From: Paucibacter sediminis
Lineage (GTDB): Bacteria; Pseudomonadota; Gammaproteobacteria; Burkholderiales; Burkholderiaceae_C
Direction of reading: 5' to 3'
Assembly (NCBI RefSeq): GCF_030254645.1
Contig: NZ_CP116346.1
Coordinates: forward strand, 4,877,001-4,941,000
DNA: 64,000 nt
Part shown: in pieces, positions 20,987 to 29,850 of the stretch
Layout of the letters: each line of letters starts with the position of its first letter
How positions within the stretch are numbered: the stretch's first letter is position 1
Made by a program: the position numbers and the translations under genes
The notes under the pieces: model-generated
Databases searched by the model: none
The model's input: the letters and a program-made list of their open reading frames with translations, nothing else
What the model was told of the DNA's origin: nothing

Positions 20987-21628
20987 TTGTTTTCGATCAT
21001 ACAAGCCGCCGGTTGGCCGATCTGGCCCCTGCTTCTGTGCTCCGTCGTGGCCCTGGCCCTGGTGATTGAACGCTTCTCCAGCCTGCGCGCCTCGCGCGTC
21101 GCACCCGGCCAGCTGCTGGACGAGGTGCTGGGCGTCACCAGCCAGCAACTGCCCAGCCTGGACGTGGTCAGCAAGCTGAGCGAGAACTCGCTCTTGGGCC
21201 AGGTGCTGGCCAGCGGCCTGCGCGCCGTGATCCTGGAGCCGCGCATCCCCGAGACACGCCTGCGCCAGAGCTTCGAGCTGTCCGGCCGCCATGCCATCCA
21301 CCAGATGGAGCGCTACCTGAATACCCTGGGCACCATCGCCACCGCGGCGCCGCTGCTGGGCCTGCTGGGCACGGTGGTGGGCATGATCGAGATCTTTGGC
21401 AGCCAGAGCCCCACCGGCAACAACCCGACGATGCTGGCGCACGGCATCTCGATCGCGCTCTACAACACCGCCTTTGGCCTCATCATCGCCATCCCTTCAC
21501 TGATGTTCTACCGCTACTTCCGTGGCCGGGTGGAAGCCTATGTGGTGGAGATGGAACAGGCCAGCGAGCGCTTTCTCTCGCACCTGAGCCGCTACTGCCT
21601 GCCGCCGCTGCAGCCCGCCAGCAAATGA
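20987..21628 (+). CDS. MotA/TolQ/ExbB proton channel family protein
   Basis: 213-residue inner-membrane protein with a hydrophobic N-terminal helix (IIQAAGWPIWPLLLCSVVALALV) and two central helices containing the conserved TAAPLLGLLGTVVGMIEIF and ALYNTAFGLIIAIPSLMFYRYF motifs. It uses a TTG start, supported by GAGAGGGG upstream and by the conserved start MFSIIQAAGWPIWPLL. It partners the ExbD-like protein encoded next, whose ATG overlaps this stop (ATGA). In related bacteria the pair precedes lpxK, as here. The energised partner is unknown. Confidence 0.92.
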   Translation: MFSIIQAAGWPIWPLLLCSVVALALVIERFSSLRASRVAPGQLLDEVLGVTSQQLPSLDVVSKLSENSLLGQVLASGLRAVILEPRIPETRLRQSFELSGRHAIHQMERYLNTLGTIATAAPLLGLLGTVVGMIEIFGSQSPTGNNPTMLAHGISIALYNTAFGLIIAIPSLMFYRYFRGRVEAYVVEMEQASERFLSHLSRYCLPPLQPASK

Positions 21629-22047
21629 AGTTCCGCCGCCGTGGCTCGGAGGAGCCGGAGATCAACCTGATCCCCTTCATCGACGTGCTGTTGGTGATCC
21701 TGATCTTTCTGATGCTGTCCACCACCTACTCGCGCTTCACCGAGCTGCAGATCACCCTGCCCACGGCCGATGCCGAGAAGCTGAAGGAGCGGCCGGGCGA
21801 GGTCATCGTCGCGGTCTCGGCCGAGGGCCGCTACGCCATCAACCGCCAGGCGGTGGATGGGCGCACGGTCGATGCGCTGGCCAGCGCGCTGCGCGCCGCC
21901 GCCGAGGGCCGCAGCGATGCGGTGGTGATCGTCTCGGCCGACGCTGCCACGCCGCACCAGGCGGTGATCAATGTGATGGACGCCGCGCGCCGCGCCGGCC
22001 TGCCGCGCCTGACCTTCGCCAGCCAGGCGACCGCCGGCAGCCCCTAA
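21625..22047 (+). CDS. ExbD/TolR-family biopolymer transport protein
   Basis: 140-residue protein with one transmembrane helix carrying the essential Asp (NLIPFIDVLLVILIFLMLSTTY) and a periplasmic C-terminal domain. Translationally coupled to the ExbB-like gene. Its stop codon TAA shares its last base with the first base of the inverted-repeat element that separates it from lpxK. Confidence 0.92.
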   Translation: MKFRRRGSEEPEINLIPFIDVLLVILIFLMLSTTYSRFTELQITLPTADAEKLKERPGEVIVAVSAEGRYAINRQAVDGRTVDALASALRAAAEGRSDAVVIVSADAATPHQAVINVMDAARRAGLPRLTFASQATAGSP

Positions 22048-22314
22048 GAGCGTGTTTGCGACCCCGTCATGGTGCCCGCAAGGCAGCCCAGGGGCGCAAT
22101 CTAGGCGCGCGCCGCAGGCCAGGCTCGTCGCCTGGCCAAGGTGGGCAACGACGAGTGCGCCCCTGGGCTGTCTTGCCCTTCGGGTTGCCCCGCAAAGACA
22201 GCGTCTGCGGCGTTGCAAATCCTCGCCGGGTGTCCAACCCGGCTGCGGTTTGCGCCTTGCATCCCCTGCCTTTGCGAGGCAACGGGCGCTATGACGGGGT
22301 CGCAAACACGCTCT
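22047..22314. mobile_element. 268-bp intergenic element with 24-bp terminal inverted repeats (MITE-like)
   Basis: The ends are perfect 24-bp inverted repeats beginning AGAGCGTGTTTGCGACC (22047-22070 and 22291-22314). Inside are nested palindromes: a perfect 15-bp pair at 22084-22098 and 22156-22170 enclosing the hairpin GGCCAGGC/GCCTGGCC (22117-22137), and a second hairpin GCCGGGT/ACCCGGC (22225-22243) flanked by GCAAA/TTTGC. No transposase is encoded. Size, terminal repeats, secondary structure and intergenic position fit a miniature non-autonomous mobile or REP-like element. No clear target duplication is seen (TAA and TAG flank it). Confidence 0.7.
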
Positions 22315-22317
22315 AGG

Positions 22318-23349
22318 ATGGGCTGGGCCGAGCGCATCCAGGCGGCCTGGCGGGACGACGACTGGCTGGCCCAGGCCTTGCGCCCGCTGGGCGCCCTGCA
22401 CGCCGCCCTGCTGCGCCTGCGCGTGCTGCTCTACCGGCTGCGGATCAAACGCAGCGCCAGCCTGCCGGTGCCGGTGATCGTGGTCGGCAACTGGATCGTC
22501 GGCGGCGCCGGCAAGACCCCCACCACCCTCTATCTGCTGGAGCAGCTGGCCGCGCTGAAGCTGCGCGCCGGTGTGATCTCGCGCGGTTACGGCCGCGCCG
22601 AGGCGCAGCCGCTGGCCCTGGTGAGCGCGGCGTCGTCGGCCCGCGAGGTGGGCGACGAGCCGCTGCTGATCCATCTGCGCGCGCGCGTGCCGGTGGCCGT
22701 GGGGCGCGACCGCAGTGCCGCCGCAAGCGCCCTGCTGGAAGCCCACCCGGAGCTGCAGATCCTGATCAGCGACGACGGCCTGCAGCATTGGCGCCTGCCG
22801 CGCCAACTCAGCGTGCTGGTGTTCGACGAGCGCGGCCTGGGCAACGGCCGCCTGCTGCCGGCCGGCCCGCTGCGCCAGCGCGGCCCCCTGCCGGCGCCGC
22901 CGGGCAGCGCCGCGACCCAGCTGGTGCTCTACAACGCGGCAAGGCCCAGCACCGCGCTGCCGGGCTTCCTGGCGCAGCGGCGTCTGCGTGGCGCGGTCGG
23001 CCTGGCCGACTGGTGGCAGGGCGCACCCGCCAGTGCCGAGGCCCTGCAGGCCCTGCGGGGTCAGGTCTTGCTGGCGGCCGCCGGCATGGCGCAGCCGGGG
23101 CGCTTCTTCGCGATGCTGCGCGAGGCCGGCCTGAGCTTCGAGGAGCTGCCGCTGCCGGACCACTACGACTTTCGTACCCTGCCCTGGGCCGGCCGCAGCG
23201 CGGCGGTGCTGGTGACCGAAAAGGATGCCGTCAAGCTGGACCCGGCGTGCTGCGGCGGCGTGCCGATCTGGGTGGTGGCGCTAGACTTCAGCCCCGAACA
23301 CGCTTTTCAGCAGGCCTTGCGCACCGCGGTGCAGGGGCTGCTGCGCTAG
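22318..23349 (+). CDS. lpxK: tetraacyldisaccharide 4'-kinase
   Basis: 343-residue inner-membrane-associated kinase that phosphorylates the lipid A disaccharide at the 4' position. The Walker A motif is in [15 protein letters not shown] (about residues 57-71), followed by [25 protein letters not shown] and VTEKDAVKL, all typical of LpxK. The start [12 protein letters not shown] fits the family but lies only 3 bases past the inverted-repeat element and has no good ribosome binding site; an in-frame ATG at 22291 inside the repeat is an alternative that would add 9 residues. Confidence 0.94.
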   Translation: MGWAERIQAAWRDDDWLAQALRPLGALHAALLRLRVLLYRLRIKRSASLPVPVIVVGNWIVGGAGKTPTTLYLLEQLAALKLRAGVISRGYGRAEAQPLALVSAASSAREVGDEPLLIHLRARVPVAVGRDRSAAASALLEAHPELQILISDDGLQHWRLPRQLSVLVFDERGLGNGRLLPAGPLRQRGPLPAPPGSAATQLVLYNAARPSTALPGFLAQRRLRGAVGLADWWQGAPASAEALQALRGQVLLAAAGMAQPGRFFAMLREAGLSFEELPLPDHYDFRTLPWAGRSAAVLVTEKDAVKLDPACCGGVPIWVVALDFSPEHAFQQALRTAVQGLLR

Positions 23350-23354
23350 AGATC

Positions 23355-23567
23355 ATGGACACAAGATTGCTGGAAATGCTGGTCTGCCCCATCTGCAAGG
23401 GCCCGCTGGAACATCTGCGCCACGAAACTGGCCGCGAGCTGGTCTGCCACGCCGATCGCCTGGCCTTCCCGGTGCGCGACGGCATTCCGGTGATGCTGGA
23501 GAACGAGGCGCGCGCCATCGATCCCGCGTCAACGGCACCGGCCCAGCCGAGCATGCCCGCGGCATGA
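23355..23567 (+). CDS. Trm112-family protein (UPF0434/YcaR-like)
   Basis: 70-residue protein with a zinc-ribbon-like start: [14 protein letters not shown] has CPxC, followed by [26 protein letters not shown]. This small family lies between lpxK and kdsB in many proteobacteria and its members act as partners of methyltransferases or are uncharacterised. It starts 5 bases after lpxK and overlaps kdsB by 4 bases (ATGA). Confidence 0.93.
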   Translation: MDTRLLEMLVCPICKGPLEHLRHETGRELVCHADRLAFPVRDGIPVMLENEARAIDPASTAPAQPSMPAA

Positions 23568-24331
23568 AGTTCAGCGTCATCATCCCGGCGCGCCTGGCCT
23601 CCACGCGGCTGCCCAACAAGCCGCTGGCCGACATCCATGGGCTGCCCATGGTGGTGCGGGTGGCGCAGCGCGCCGCGCTCGCGGGCGCCGCGCAGGTGGT
23701 GGTGGCCAGCGATGCGCCGGAGGTTGTGGCGGCCTGCGCCGCGCATGGCGTGCGCGCCCTGCTGACGCGCCCCGACCACCCCAGCGGCAGCGACCGCCTG
23801 GCCGAGGCCTGCGGCCTGCTCGGGCTGGATGGCCAGGACCTGGTGGTGAATGTGCAGGGTGACGAGCCGCTGATCGAGCCGGCCATGATCCGCGCCTGCG
23901 CCGCGCTGCTGGCCGAGCGGCCCGACTGCGTGATGAGCACGGTGGCGCATGCCATCGACAGCGTCGAGGAATTCGCCAACCCCAATGTGGTGAAGTTGGT
24001 GACCGATGCGCGCCGAACCGCGCTGTACTTCTCGCGCGCGCCCATTCCCTGGTGGCGCGATGCGCCCGGCGGCGGCGCGCAACCGCATGCCGGTGCAGTG
24101 CTGCGTCATGTCGGCCTGTACGGCTACCACGCCGGCTTCCTGCGCCGCTTTCCCAGCCTGGCGGTGAGCCCGCTGGAGCAGATCGAGGCACTGGAGCAGC
24201 TGCGCGTGCTCTGGCATGGCGAACGCATCGCGGTGCACGTGAGCGAGCAGCAGCCGGGGCCCGGCGTCGACACCCCCGAGGATCTGGCGCGCGTGCGTGC
24301 CCTCGTTGCCGCGGGCCCGGCGGCCGGCTAG
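23564..24331 (+). CDS. kdsB: 3-deoxy-manno-octulosonate cytidylyltransferase
   Basis: 255-residue cytoplasmic enzyme that activates KDO as CMP-KDO for lipopolysaccharide. The nucleotide-binding signature [19 protein letters not shown] is at the N-terminus, followed by [26 protein letters not shown] and [12 protein letters not shown]. It follows lpxK and the Trm112 gene as one LPS-synthesis unit. Confidence 0.97.
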   Translation: MKFSVIIPARLASTRLPNKPLADIHGLPMVVRVAQRAALAGAAQVVVASDAPEVVAACAAHGVRALLTRPDHPSGSDRLAEACGLLGLDGQDLVVNVQGDEPLIEPAMIRACAALLAERPDCVMSTVAHAIDSVEEFANPNVVKLVTDARRTALYFSRAPIPWWRDAPGGGAQPHAGAVLRHVGLYGYHAGFLRRFPSLAVSPLEQIEALEQLRVLWHGERIAVHVSEQQPGPGVDTPEDLARVRALVAAGPAAG

Positions 24332-24446
24332 CCCCGGGTTACACCCCATCGTCGGCCTGCCGCGCGTCAGCGGCCAGTAGGCTTGCCCATGCTATCCTCG
24401 CCGGCAGTGTCTGGGGCCGGCCCAAGGGTTGGGCAGCCCTTGTTGA

Positions 24447-25115
<669 letters not shown>

Positions 25116-25139
25116 TCCCGCGCAAGCCGCAAAGCCCAC

Positions 25140-25166
25140 AAGCCGCTTCTCAGCGGCTTTGTTTTT
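25140..25166 (+). terminator. Rho-independent terminator of adk
   Basis: AAGCCGCT and AGCGGCTT form an 8-bp stem with a short loop, then GTTTTTG. It is placed just ahead of the operator-like palindrome of the next gene. Confidence 0.8.
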
Positions 25167-25175
25167 GCCCGACAA

Positions 25176-25196
25176 TTGACGTTTACGTTAACGTCA
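25176..25196. promoter_or_regulatory. LiuR-like operator upstream of the short-chain dehydrogenase
   Basis: TTGACGTTTACGTTAACGTCA is a near-palindrome of ACGT-spaced half sites. It closely resembles the TTGACGTTTACGTAAA-type sites described for the MerR-family regulator LiuR of branched-chain amino-acid degradation. It lies 19 bases upstream of the ATG at 25216. The identity of the regulator is inferred; no regulator gene is adjacent. Confidence 0.6.
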
Positions 25197-25215
25197 CTCA
25201 GCTGGAGAAAGCATC

Positions 25216-25974
25216 ATGGAGATCGCAGGCAAGGTATTCATCGTCACAGGCGGCGCCTCGGGCCTGGGCGAAGGCACGGCACGCATGCTCACGCGCGAGG
25301 GCGCCAAGGTCGTGATCGCGGACTTGCAGGCCGAGCGCGGCGAGGCCCTGGCGGCCGAACTGGGCGGCGCATTCGTCAAGTGCGATGTAAGCCAGGAGGC
25401 CGATGGCCAGGCAGTAATCGCCAAGGCGCTGAGCCTGGGCAAGCTGATGGGCCTGGTGAACTGCGCCGGCATCGCACCGGCGGTGAAAACGGTGGGCAAG
25501 GATGGCGCGCATCCGCTGGCGCTGTTTGCCAAGGTCATCAATGTGAACCTGGTGGGCAGCTTCAACATGATCCGCCTGGCCGCCGAGGCCATGTGCAAGA
25601 ACGAGCCTGAGGCCACCGGCGAGCGCGGCGTGATGATCTCGACCGCCTCGGTGGCCGCCTATGACGGCCAGATCGGCCAGGTGGCCTATGCCGCGTCCAA
25701 GGGCGGCGTGGTGGGCATGACGCTGCCGATCGCGCGCGATCTGGCGCGCAACGGCATCCGCAACATGACCATCGCCCCCGGCATCTTCGGCACGCCGATG
25801 CTGTTCGGCATGCCGCAGGAGGTGCAGGATGCGCTGGCCGCCAGCGTGCCCTTCCCCTCGCGCCTCGGTCGTCCCGATGACTATGCCAAGCTGGTGCACC
25901 AGATCGTCACCAACGAGATGCTCAACGGTGAGGTGATCCGCCTGGACGGCGCGATCCGCATGGCACCGAAATAA
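25216..25974 (+). CDS. 3-hydroxyacyl-CoA dehydrogenase, short-chain type (HSD10-like)
   Basis: 252-residue SDR oxidoreductase, NAD-binding, cytoplasmic. The cofactor motif [10 protein letters not shown], the NCAG motif, catalytic Ser in MISTAS and YAASK are all present, with the [14 protein letters not shown] segment typical of type II 3-hydroxyacyl-CoA / 2-methyl-3-hydroxybutyryl-CoA dehydrogenases. These act in isoleucine breakdown and short-chain beta-oxidation. A ribosome binding site GGAG is present. The upstream LiuR-like operator agrees with a branched-chain amino-acid role, but substrate is inferred. Confidence 0.88.
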   Translation: MEIAGKVFIVTGGASGLGEGTARMLTREGAKVVIADLQAERGEALAAELGGAFVKCDVSQEADGQAVIAKALSLGKLMGLVNCAGIAPAVKTVGKDGAHPLALFAKVINVNLVGSFNMIRLAAEAMCKNEPEATGERGVMISTASVAAYDGQIGQVAYAASKGGVVGMTLPIARDLARNGIRNMTIAPGIFGTPMLFGMPQEVQDALAASVPFPSRLGRPDDYAKLVHQIVTNEMLNGEVIRLDGAIRMAPK

Positions 25975-25997
25975 TCCTACGCGGGCTTGCAAGACAA

Positions 25998-26033
25998 AAG
26001 GCCCCGGAGTGTTGCCACTCCGGGGCCTTTTTT
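25998..26033. terminator. bidirectional Rho-independent terminator
   Basis: AAAAGGCCCCGGAGT and ACTCCGGGGCCTTTT pair over about 15 bp with a 6-base loop, with T runs on both strands. It separates the convergent dehydrogenase gene and the tonB-exb-TPR operon. Confidence 0.92.
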
Positions 26034-26057
26034 ATGCGTGCTCAAGTCAGCCGCGCA

Positions 26058-27311
26058 TCACTTCTTGCTGGTGCGCGCCTGCACGCTCCACAGACGTGCC
26101 AGATCGGCGACGCCGTCCGTGCCCTTGACGCCGCGCCAGGTGGCTTGCGCCTTGACCGCATCGCCGCCGATGAACTGGGCCAGACCCAGGTAGAGCTTGG
26201 CATCTTCGGGGCGCTTCAGATTGCCCTTCTCGATGCCCTGCTCGATCAGCTTGACGCCCTTGGCGGCCTCGCCGCGATGGGCAAAAGCCAGACCCAGGGT
26301 GATCAGCGCATTGCCGTCCTTGGCTTCCTGAGCGTCCTTCTCGGCACCCGTCTGGGCGGCCTTGGCCTCGGCGATCTTCTTGGCCAGCAGGTCGGCCAGG
26401 CGCTTGTGGCGCGCGCCCTCGGTACCCTGGCCCAGCACATTGGCGGCCAGGCCCTTGTCGACCACCTGCTTGCCCTCGTCGGGATAGCCGGCCTGGGCAG
26501 CGAGCTGCGCCATTTCCATGTAGTCGTTGGCGTCGCGCATATTGCCGGTGACCAGCTTGAGGCGGTAGACGTCCAGGGCGAAGCGGTCCGAGAAACCCTT
26601 CTTGCTCGGCAGGCTGCCGAGCAACTGGGCCCACAGCTGCTTGGTGGGGTAGTAGTTCAGCAGCTTCTCGGTGGCAAAGGCCTCCGCGCCGGCATCGTTC
26701 TTCTTCTGGGCCGCATACAGCAGCAGGTTCAGCTTGTCCTGGGTCGGCACCTTGCCGGCCTTCTCGTCCGCCTGCAACTCGGCCAGCGTGTCCTTCAGCA
26801 CGGCGCCCATGTCGCCGGACTTGAACTGCGCCTGGCTCTGCACCTGCTTCATGGTCGGGCTGCTGCCGCCGGCCGCGAAGTATTTGTTGGACCATTCCAG
26901 TGCCTTGGCGGCATTGCCACCGCGCAGATAGGTGCCGGCAATCGACTCCATCATCTGCAGCTGGCTGGGGCCAGCCAGCTTGCCGGCGGCCTTCAGTGCC
27001 TCGAAGCCCCGCACCATGGACTCGGCGTCGCCCGCGCCCGACGCAGCGGCCACGCGCATGCCTTCGATCGCATTGTTCTCGGCGGCGGTCCGGCCCGCCA
27101 CGGCTTCGGCGTCACGCACCTTGGCCAGCGCTTCCTTGTACTTGCCACCCTTGATGAGGGCCGAGGCATCTTTCAGATGCTTGCCCACTTCGGGACGCAC
27201 GGTTTCGGCCTGCGCGACGGCTTGAGCAAACCCAAGCTCGCCCTGCGGGCTCAGGCTGAACATCAATGCCGCGGCACCCAGGGTCGCCGAGGCCAAGCTT
27301 TTGAGCTTCAT
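26058..27311 (-). CDS. secreted tetratricopeptide-repeat protein of the TonB operon
   Basis: Unrecognised protein of 417 residues with a Sec signal peptide (MKLKSLASATLGAAALMFSL, cleaved near AVAQA) and many helical TPR-like repeats through its length, for example LIKGGKYKEALAKVRDAEAVAG and LAFAHRGEAAKGVKLIEQGIEKG. It is the last gene of the tonB-exbB-exbD-exbD unit. Likely a periplasmic scaffold linked to TonB-dependent transport; this is inferred from position and fold. Confidence 0.8.
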   Translation of the reverse strand: MKLKSLASATLGAAALMFSLSPQGELGFAQAVAQAETVRPEVGKHLKDASALIKGGKYKEALAKVRDAEAVAGRTAAENNAIEGMRVAAASGAGDAESMVRGFEALKAAGKLAGPSQLQMMESIAGTYLRGGNAAKALEWSNKYFAAGGSSPTMKQVQSQAQFKSGDMGAVLKDTLAELQADEKAGKVPTQDKLNLLLYAAQKKNDAGAEAFATEKLLNYYPTKQLWAQLLGSLPSKKGFSDRFALDVYRLKLVTGNMRDANDYMEMAQLAAQAGYPDEGKQVVDKGLAANVLGQGTEGARHKRLADLLAKKIAEAKAAQTGAEKDAQEAKDGNALITLGLAFAHRGEAAKGVKLIEQGIEKGNLKRPEDAKLYLGLAQFIGGDAVKAQATWRGVKGTDGVADLARLWSVQARTSKK

Positions 27312-27380
27312 TCGTCTATCTCCTACGAAGAAAAACGCGCCGGCCTTGCGGACAGCGCGTTCAATTCAATCAAGCGGTCA

Positions 27381-27812
27381 TCAGTTCAGGAACTGTTCGT
27401 TGCCGACCATGCCCATCTTCTTGACACCGAGTCGCTGCGCCGCGGCCATCACTGCGGCCACATTACCGTACTCGACCAGTTTGTTGGGCTTGATGTGCAC
27501 CTCTTCCTGGTCAGCCATGGCAGCGATTTCGGCCAGCTTGGCTTCCACGCTGGCCTGATCGGCCAGCGCCACGCCATCCCAGCTCACCGTGCCGTCGAAG
27601 TCGATGAAGACTTCGTGCACCACCGGCTCCTTGAGCGGAGGCGGCGGGTTGCCCGCGGGCATGTCCAGATTCACCGAATGCAGCTGGATGGGGATGGTGA
27701 TGATCAACATCACCAGCAGCACCAGCATCACGTCGATGAGGGGCGTCGTGTTGACGTCCATCATCACTTCCGGTTCGTCCGAGCCGCTCGAACTACCAAC
27801 ATTCATTCCCAT
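27381..27812 (-). CDS. exbD2: ExbD-family biopolymer transport protein (second copy)
   Basis: 143-residue ExbD paralogue. One transmembrane helix with the key Asp (NTTPLIDVMLVLLVMLIITIPIQ) and a periplasmic domain follow the N-terminus MGMNVGSSSGSDE. The first nine or so residues are nearly identical to the upstream ExbD, showing tandem duplication, while the C-terminal domains have diverged. In Xanthomonas a tonB-exbB-exbD1-exbD2 operon has the same order, where exbD2 has a specialised role. It starts 15 bases after the first exbD. Confidence 0.92.
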   Translation of the reverse strand: MGMNVGSSSGSDEPEVMMDVNTTPLIDVMLVLLVMLIITIPIQLHSVNLDMPAGNPPPPLKEPVVHEVFIDFDGTVSWDGVALADQASVEAKLAEIAAMADQEEVHIKPNKLVEYGNVAAVMAAAQRLGVKKMGMVGNEQFLN

Positions 27813-27827
27813 GCTGTTCTCCTGGGC

Positions 27828-28256
27828 TCAACCACCGCGAGCCGGAGGCTCGGTGACGAAGCTGATCTTCAGGATGCCGGCACGTTGGCAAGCCACCATC
27901 ACGCGGCCCACCGATTCGTAACGAGCCTTGTCGTCGCCGCGAATATGGACTTCGGGCTGCGGATTGAGCACCGAAACCTTCTTCAGGCGTGTGACCAGGG
28001 CCTCGTTGTCCGGCACCAGGGCGGTGTACCAGTAGACGTCGCCGTCCTTGGTCACCGCGATTTCAATGTTTTCCGGCTTGGTAACGCGGACTTGGTTGGT
28101 CTCCTTGGGGAGATTCAACGCCACCGACTGCGTCACCACCGGAATGGTGATGAGAAAGATGATCAGCAGCACCAACATCACGTCCACGAGGGGCGTGGTG
28201 TTGATGGCCGAGACCACTTCATCATCGCCGGAAGATGATCCGACGTTCATGCCCAT
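27828..28256 (-). CDS. exbD1: ExbD-family biopolymer transport protein (first copy)
   Basis: 142-residue component of the TonB-ExbB-ExbD energiser in the inner membrane. The helix INTTPLVDVMLVLLIIFLITIPV contains the conserved Asp that couples proton flow. The C-terminal periplasmic domain includes HIRGDDKARYESVGRVMVACQRAG. It lies 22 bases after exbB and 15 bases before a second exbD. Confidence 0.95.
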   Translation of the reverse strand: MGMNVGSSSGDDEVVSAINTTPLVDVMLVLLIIFLITIPVVTQSVALNLPKETNQVRVTKPENIEIAVTKDGDVYWYTALVPDNEALVTRLKKVSVLNPQPEVHIRGDDKARYESVGRVMVACQRAGILKISFVTEPPARGG

Positions 28257-28278
28257 GATGGTGCTCCGGGGCTATCGA

Positions 28279-29100
28279 TTAGCGCTTGACTTGACGGTTG
28301 CCCATCAGCACGCCGTGCAGGTCGCCAGCGAAGGCACGCACTTGCGCGATCACCGACTTGTTGCGGTTCACCAGCCAGTTGTAACCCAGCACGGCCGGCA
28401 CAGCGACGGCCAGACCGATGGCGGTCATGATCAGGGCTTCACCCACAGGGCCAGCCACCTTGTCGATCGAAGCCTGGCCGGCCACACCGATGGCGGTCAG
28501 CGCTTGCAGAATGCCCCACACCGTGCCGAACAGGCCGATGAAGGGAGAGGTCGAACCGACGGTTGCCAGGAAGCCCAGGCCGCCTTGCACGCGGCTCTGC
28601 ACTTCTGCCACCGAGCGATCGATGTTCATCGTCACCCAGGTGTTGTGGTCGATGTTCTCGGTCAGCGCGCCTTCATGGTGCTCGGAAGCCTCGATGGCGC
28701 TCTGAGCGATGTAGCGGAATGCGCCGGTTTCGTTCAGGCCCTTGACGCCTTCAGCCAGATTGGCCTTCTTGAAGAAGGTGGCGCGGACTTCCTTGGCTTC
28801 GCTGCTCAGCTTCTGGGTGTCCCACAGCTTGGTGAAGAGGATGTACCACGAACCCATGGACATGATCAGCAGCAGGCCCAGCACGCCCTTGGACACCATG
28901 TCGCCATGCGACAGGGTATGCATCAGACCGTAGGGGTTTTCTTCCTTCTTCGCGGCAGGCGCGGCGGCAGGAGCGGGAGCGGCATCGGCAGCCACTGCGG
29001 AAGCGGCATCAGCAGGAGCTTGAGCTTGAGCCATGGGCGAAACGGCCAGGGTCGCAGCAAAGGCGATTGCCGCAAACAAGGCGGAGATACGAGAGATCAT
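28279..29100 (-). CDS. exbB: ExbB-family energy-transducing protein
   Basis: 273-residue inner-membrane proton channel subunit. An N-terminal signal-like segment (ISALFAAIAFAATLAVSPMAQAQ) and an Ala/Pro-rich stretch to about residue 55 precede the three ExbB helices, with GVLGLLLIMSMGSWYILFTKLW, TSPFIGLFGTVWGILQALTAIG and EALIMTAIGLAVAVPAVLGYNWL. The extended N-terminus is longer than in E. coli ExbB and typical of the group whose proteins carry a signal peptide. Downstream of tonB with a 93-base gap that holds a hairpin. Confidence 0.95.
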   Translation of the reverse strand: MISRISALFAAIAFAATLAVSPMAQAQAPADAASAVAADAAPAPAAAPAAKKEENPYGLMHTLSHGDMVSKGVLGLLLIMSMGSWYILFTKLWDTQKLSSEAKEVRATFFKKANLAEGVKGLNETGAFRYIAQSAIEASEHHEGALTENIDHNTWVTMNIDRSVAEVQSRVQGGLGFLATVGSTSPFIGLFGTVWGILQALTAIGVAGQASIDKVAGPVGEALIMTAIGLAVAVPAVLGYNWLVNRNKSVIAQVRAFAGDLHGVLMGNRQVKR

Positions 29101-29148
29101 GGAGTCAACTCCTACGCAAAAGAGATCGGGAACTCAGGTTAGACAGAA

Positions 29149-29173
29149 CGGGATGGGTCCCAGCCACATCCCG
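29149..29173 (-). other. 7-bp stem hairpin between tonB and exbB
   Basis: CGGGATG and CATCCCG pair around an 11-base loop within the 93-base gap. No T run follows on either strand, so it is more likely an mRNA processing or stability element than a terminator. Role inferred. Confidence 0.4.
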
Positions 29174-29193
29174 GTATTCGGAAACTAGGATGA

Positions 29194-29850
29194 TCAGTTG
29201 ATGCGGAACAGGAATTCCTGCTCGAACACGTGATCGCCCGGGCATTCATAGCTGTCGCGCAGCGTGGCTTCGATCGCACCCAGCATCGCGCGTTGTGCCT
29301 TGCGGTCGTTGCCGCCCTGCATCTTCACGCTGGTGACTTCGATGGCCGTGACGCGACCCGACTTGACGGTTGCCAGCACCTTGAACAGCGCTTCACCACT
29401 CCAGCTCACGCCAGGCACTTCGGGCTGACCCATCTTGGTACAGACCATGCTCGCCTTCGGCGGGCCTTCGCGCTTCACCGGCGCCGGCGGGGCTTCCACA
29501 GGCCTGGGCGGAGGCGTGGCAGACACTTCGCGCGTCGGCGGCGGCGTGTTGCTCTGGACGGAAATCGTTTGTTGCGGCGGCGTCGGCGCGGTCACCTGCA
29601 CCTCAGGCGGCGGCACGAACGGCGGCGGCGGCGCCTTCATGTCGGGCGGAGGCGGCAACAGCTTCTCCACCGGCGGCGGCGGCTTGACCTTCTCCTCCAC
29701 CACCTTCACATCGATCGGACCCTTGATGGCCTCAACGGCCTTGCGGGCCAAACCGCTTGCCAGCGCCCAGATCAGGAATACGTGGATCACCACCACGACA
29801 CCGAAACCTGTCACGCGCGACGAGCCGTTGTTCTCCTGCGCAAAGTTCAT
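29194..29850 (-). CDS. tonB: TonB energy transducer
   Basis: 218-residue periplasm-spanning protein. An N-terminal helix (VTGFGVVVVIHVFLIWALASG) anchors it; a Pro-rich region with Lys/Glu/Pro repeats (about residues 45-135) spans the periplasm; the C-terminal domain (about 140-218) contains ATVKSGRVTAIEVTSVKMQGG. Two cysteines, in SMVCTKMG and SYECPGD, could form a disulfide in the C-terminal domain. It is followed by exbB-exbD-exbD-TPR on the same strand, and two TonB-dependent receptors occur in the window. Confidence 0.93.
   Translation of the reverse strand: MNFAQENNGSSRVTGFGVVVVIHVFLIWALASGLARKAVEAIKGPIDVKVVEEKVKPPPPVEKLLPPPPDMKAPPPPFVPPPEVQVTAPTPPQQTISVQSNTPPPTREVSATPPPRPVEAPPAPVKREGPPKASMVCTKMGQPEVPGVSWSGEALFKVLATVKSGRVTAIEVTSVKMQGGNDRKAQRAMLGAIEATLRDSYECPGDHVFEQEFLFRIN

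Noticed and set aside
22047-22314. CRISPR array or rho-independent terminator as an explanation for the inverted repeats
   Set aside because: There is no series of equal repeats and spacers, and the hairpins lack T runs; the paired ends 268 bp apart fit an element instead.
22141-22317. Extended N-terminus for LpxK through the inverted-repeat element
   Set aside because: The extra ~59 residues are unlike LpxK and are read from the repeat; only the short extension from 22291 remains thinkable.
21592-23163. A 523-codon minus-strand frame covering exbD, the inverted-repeat element and lpxK
   Set aside because: It shadows two known genes and passes through the element without start signals; composition is Gln/Arg/Ala filler.
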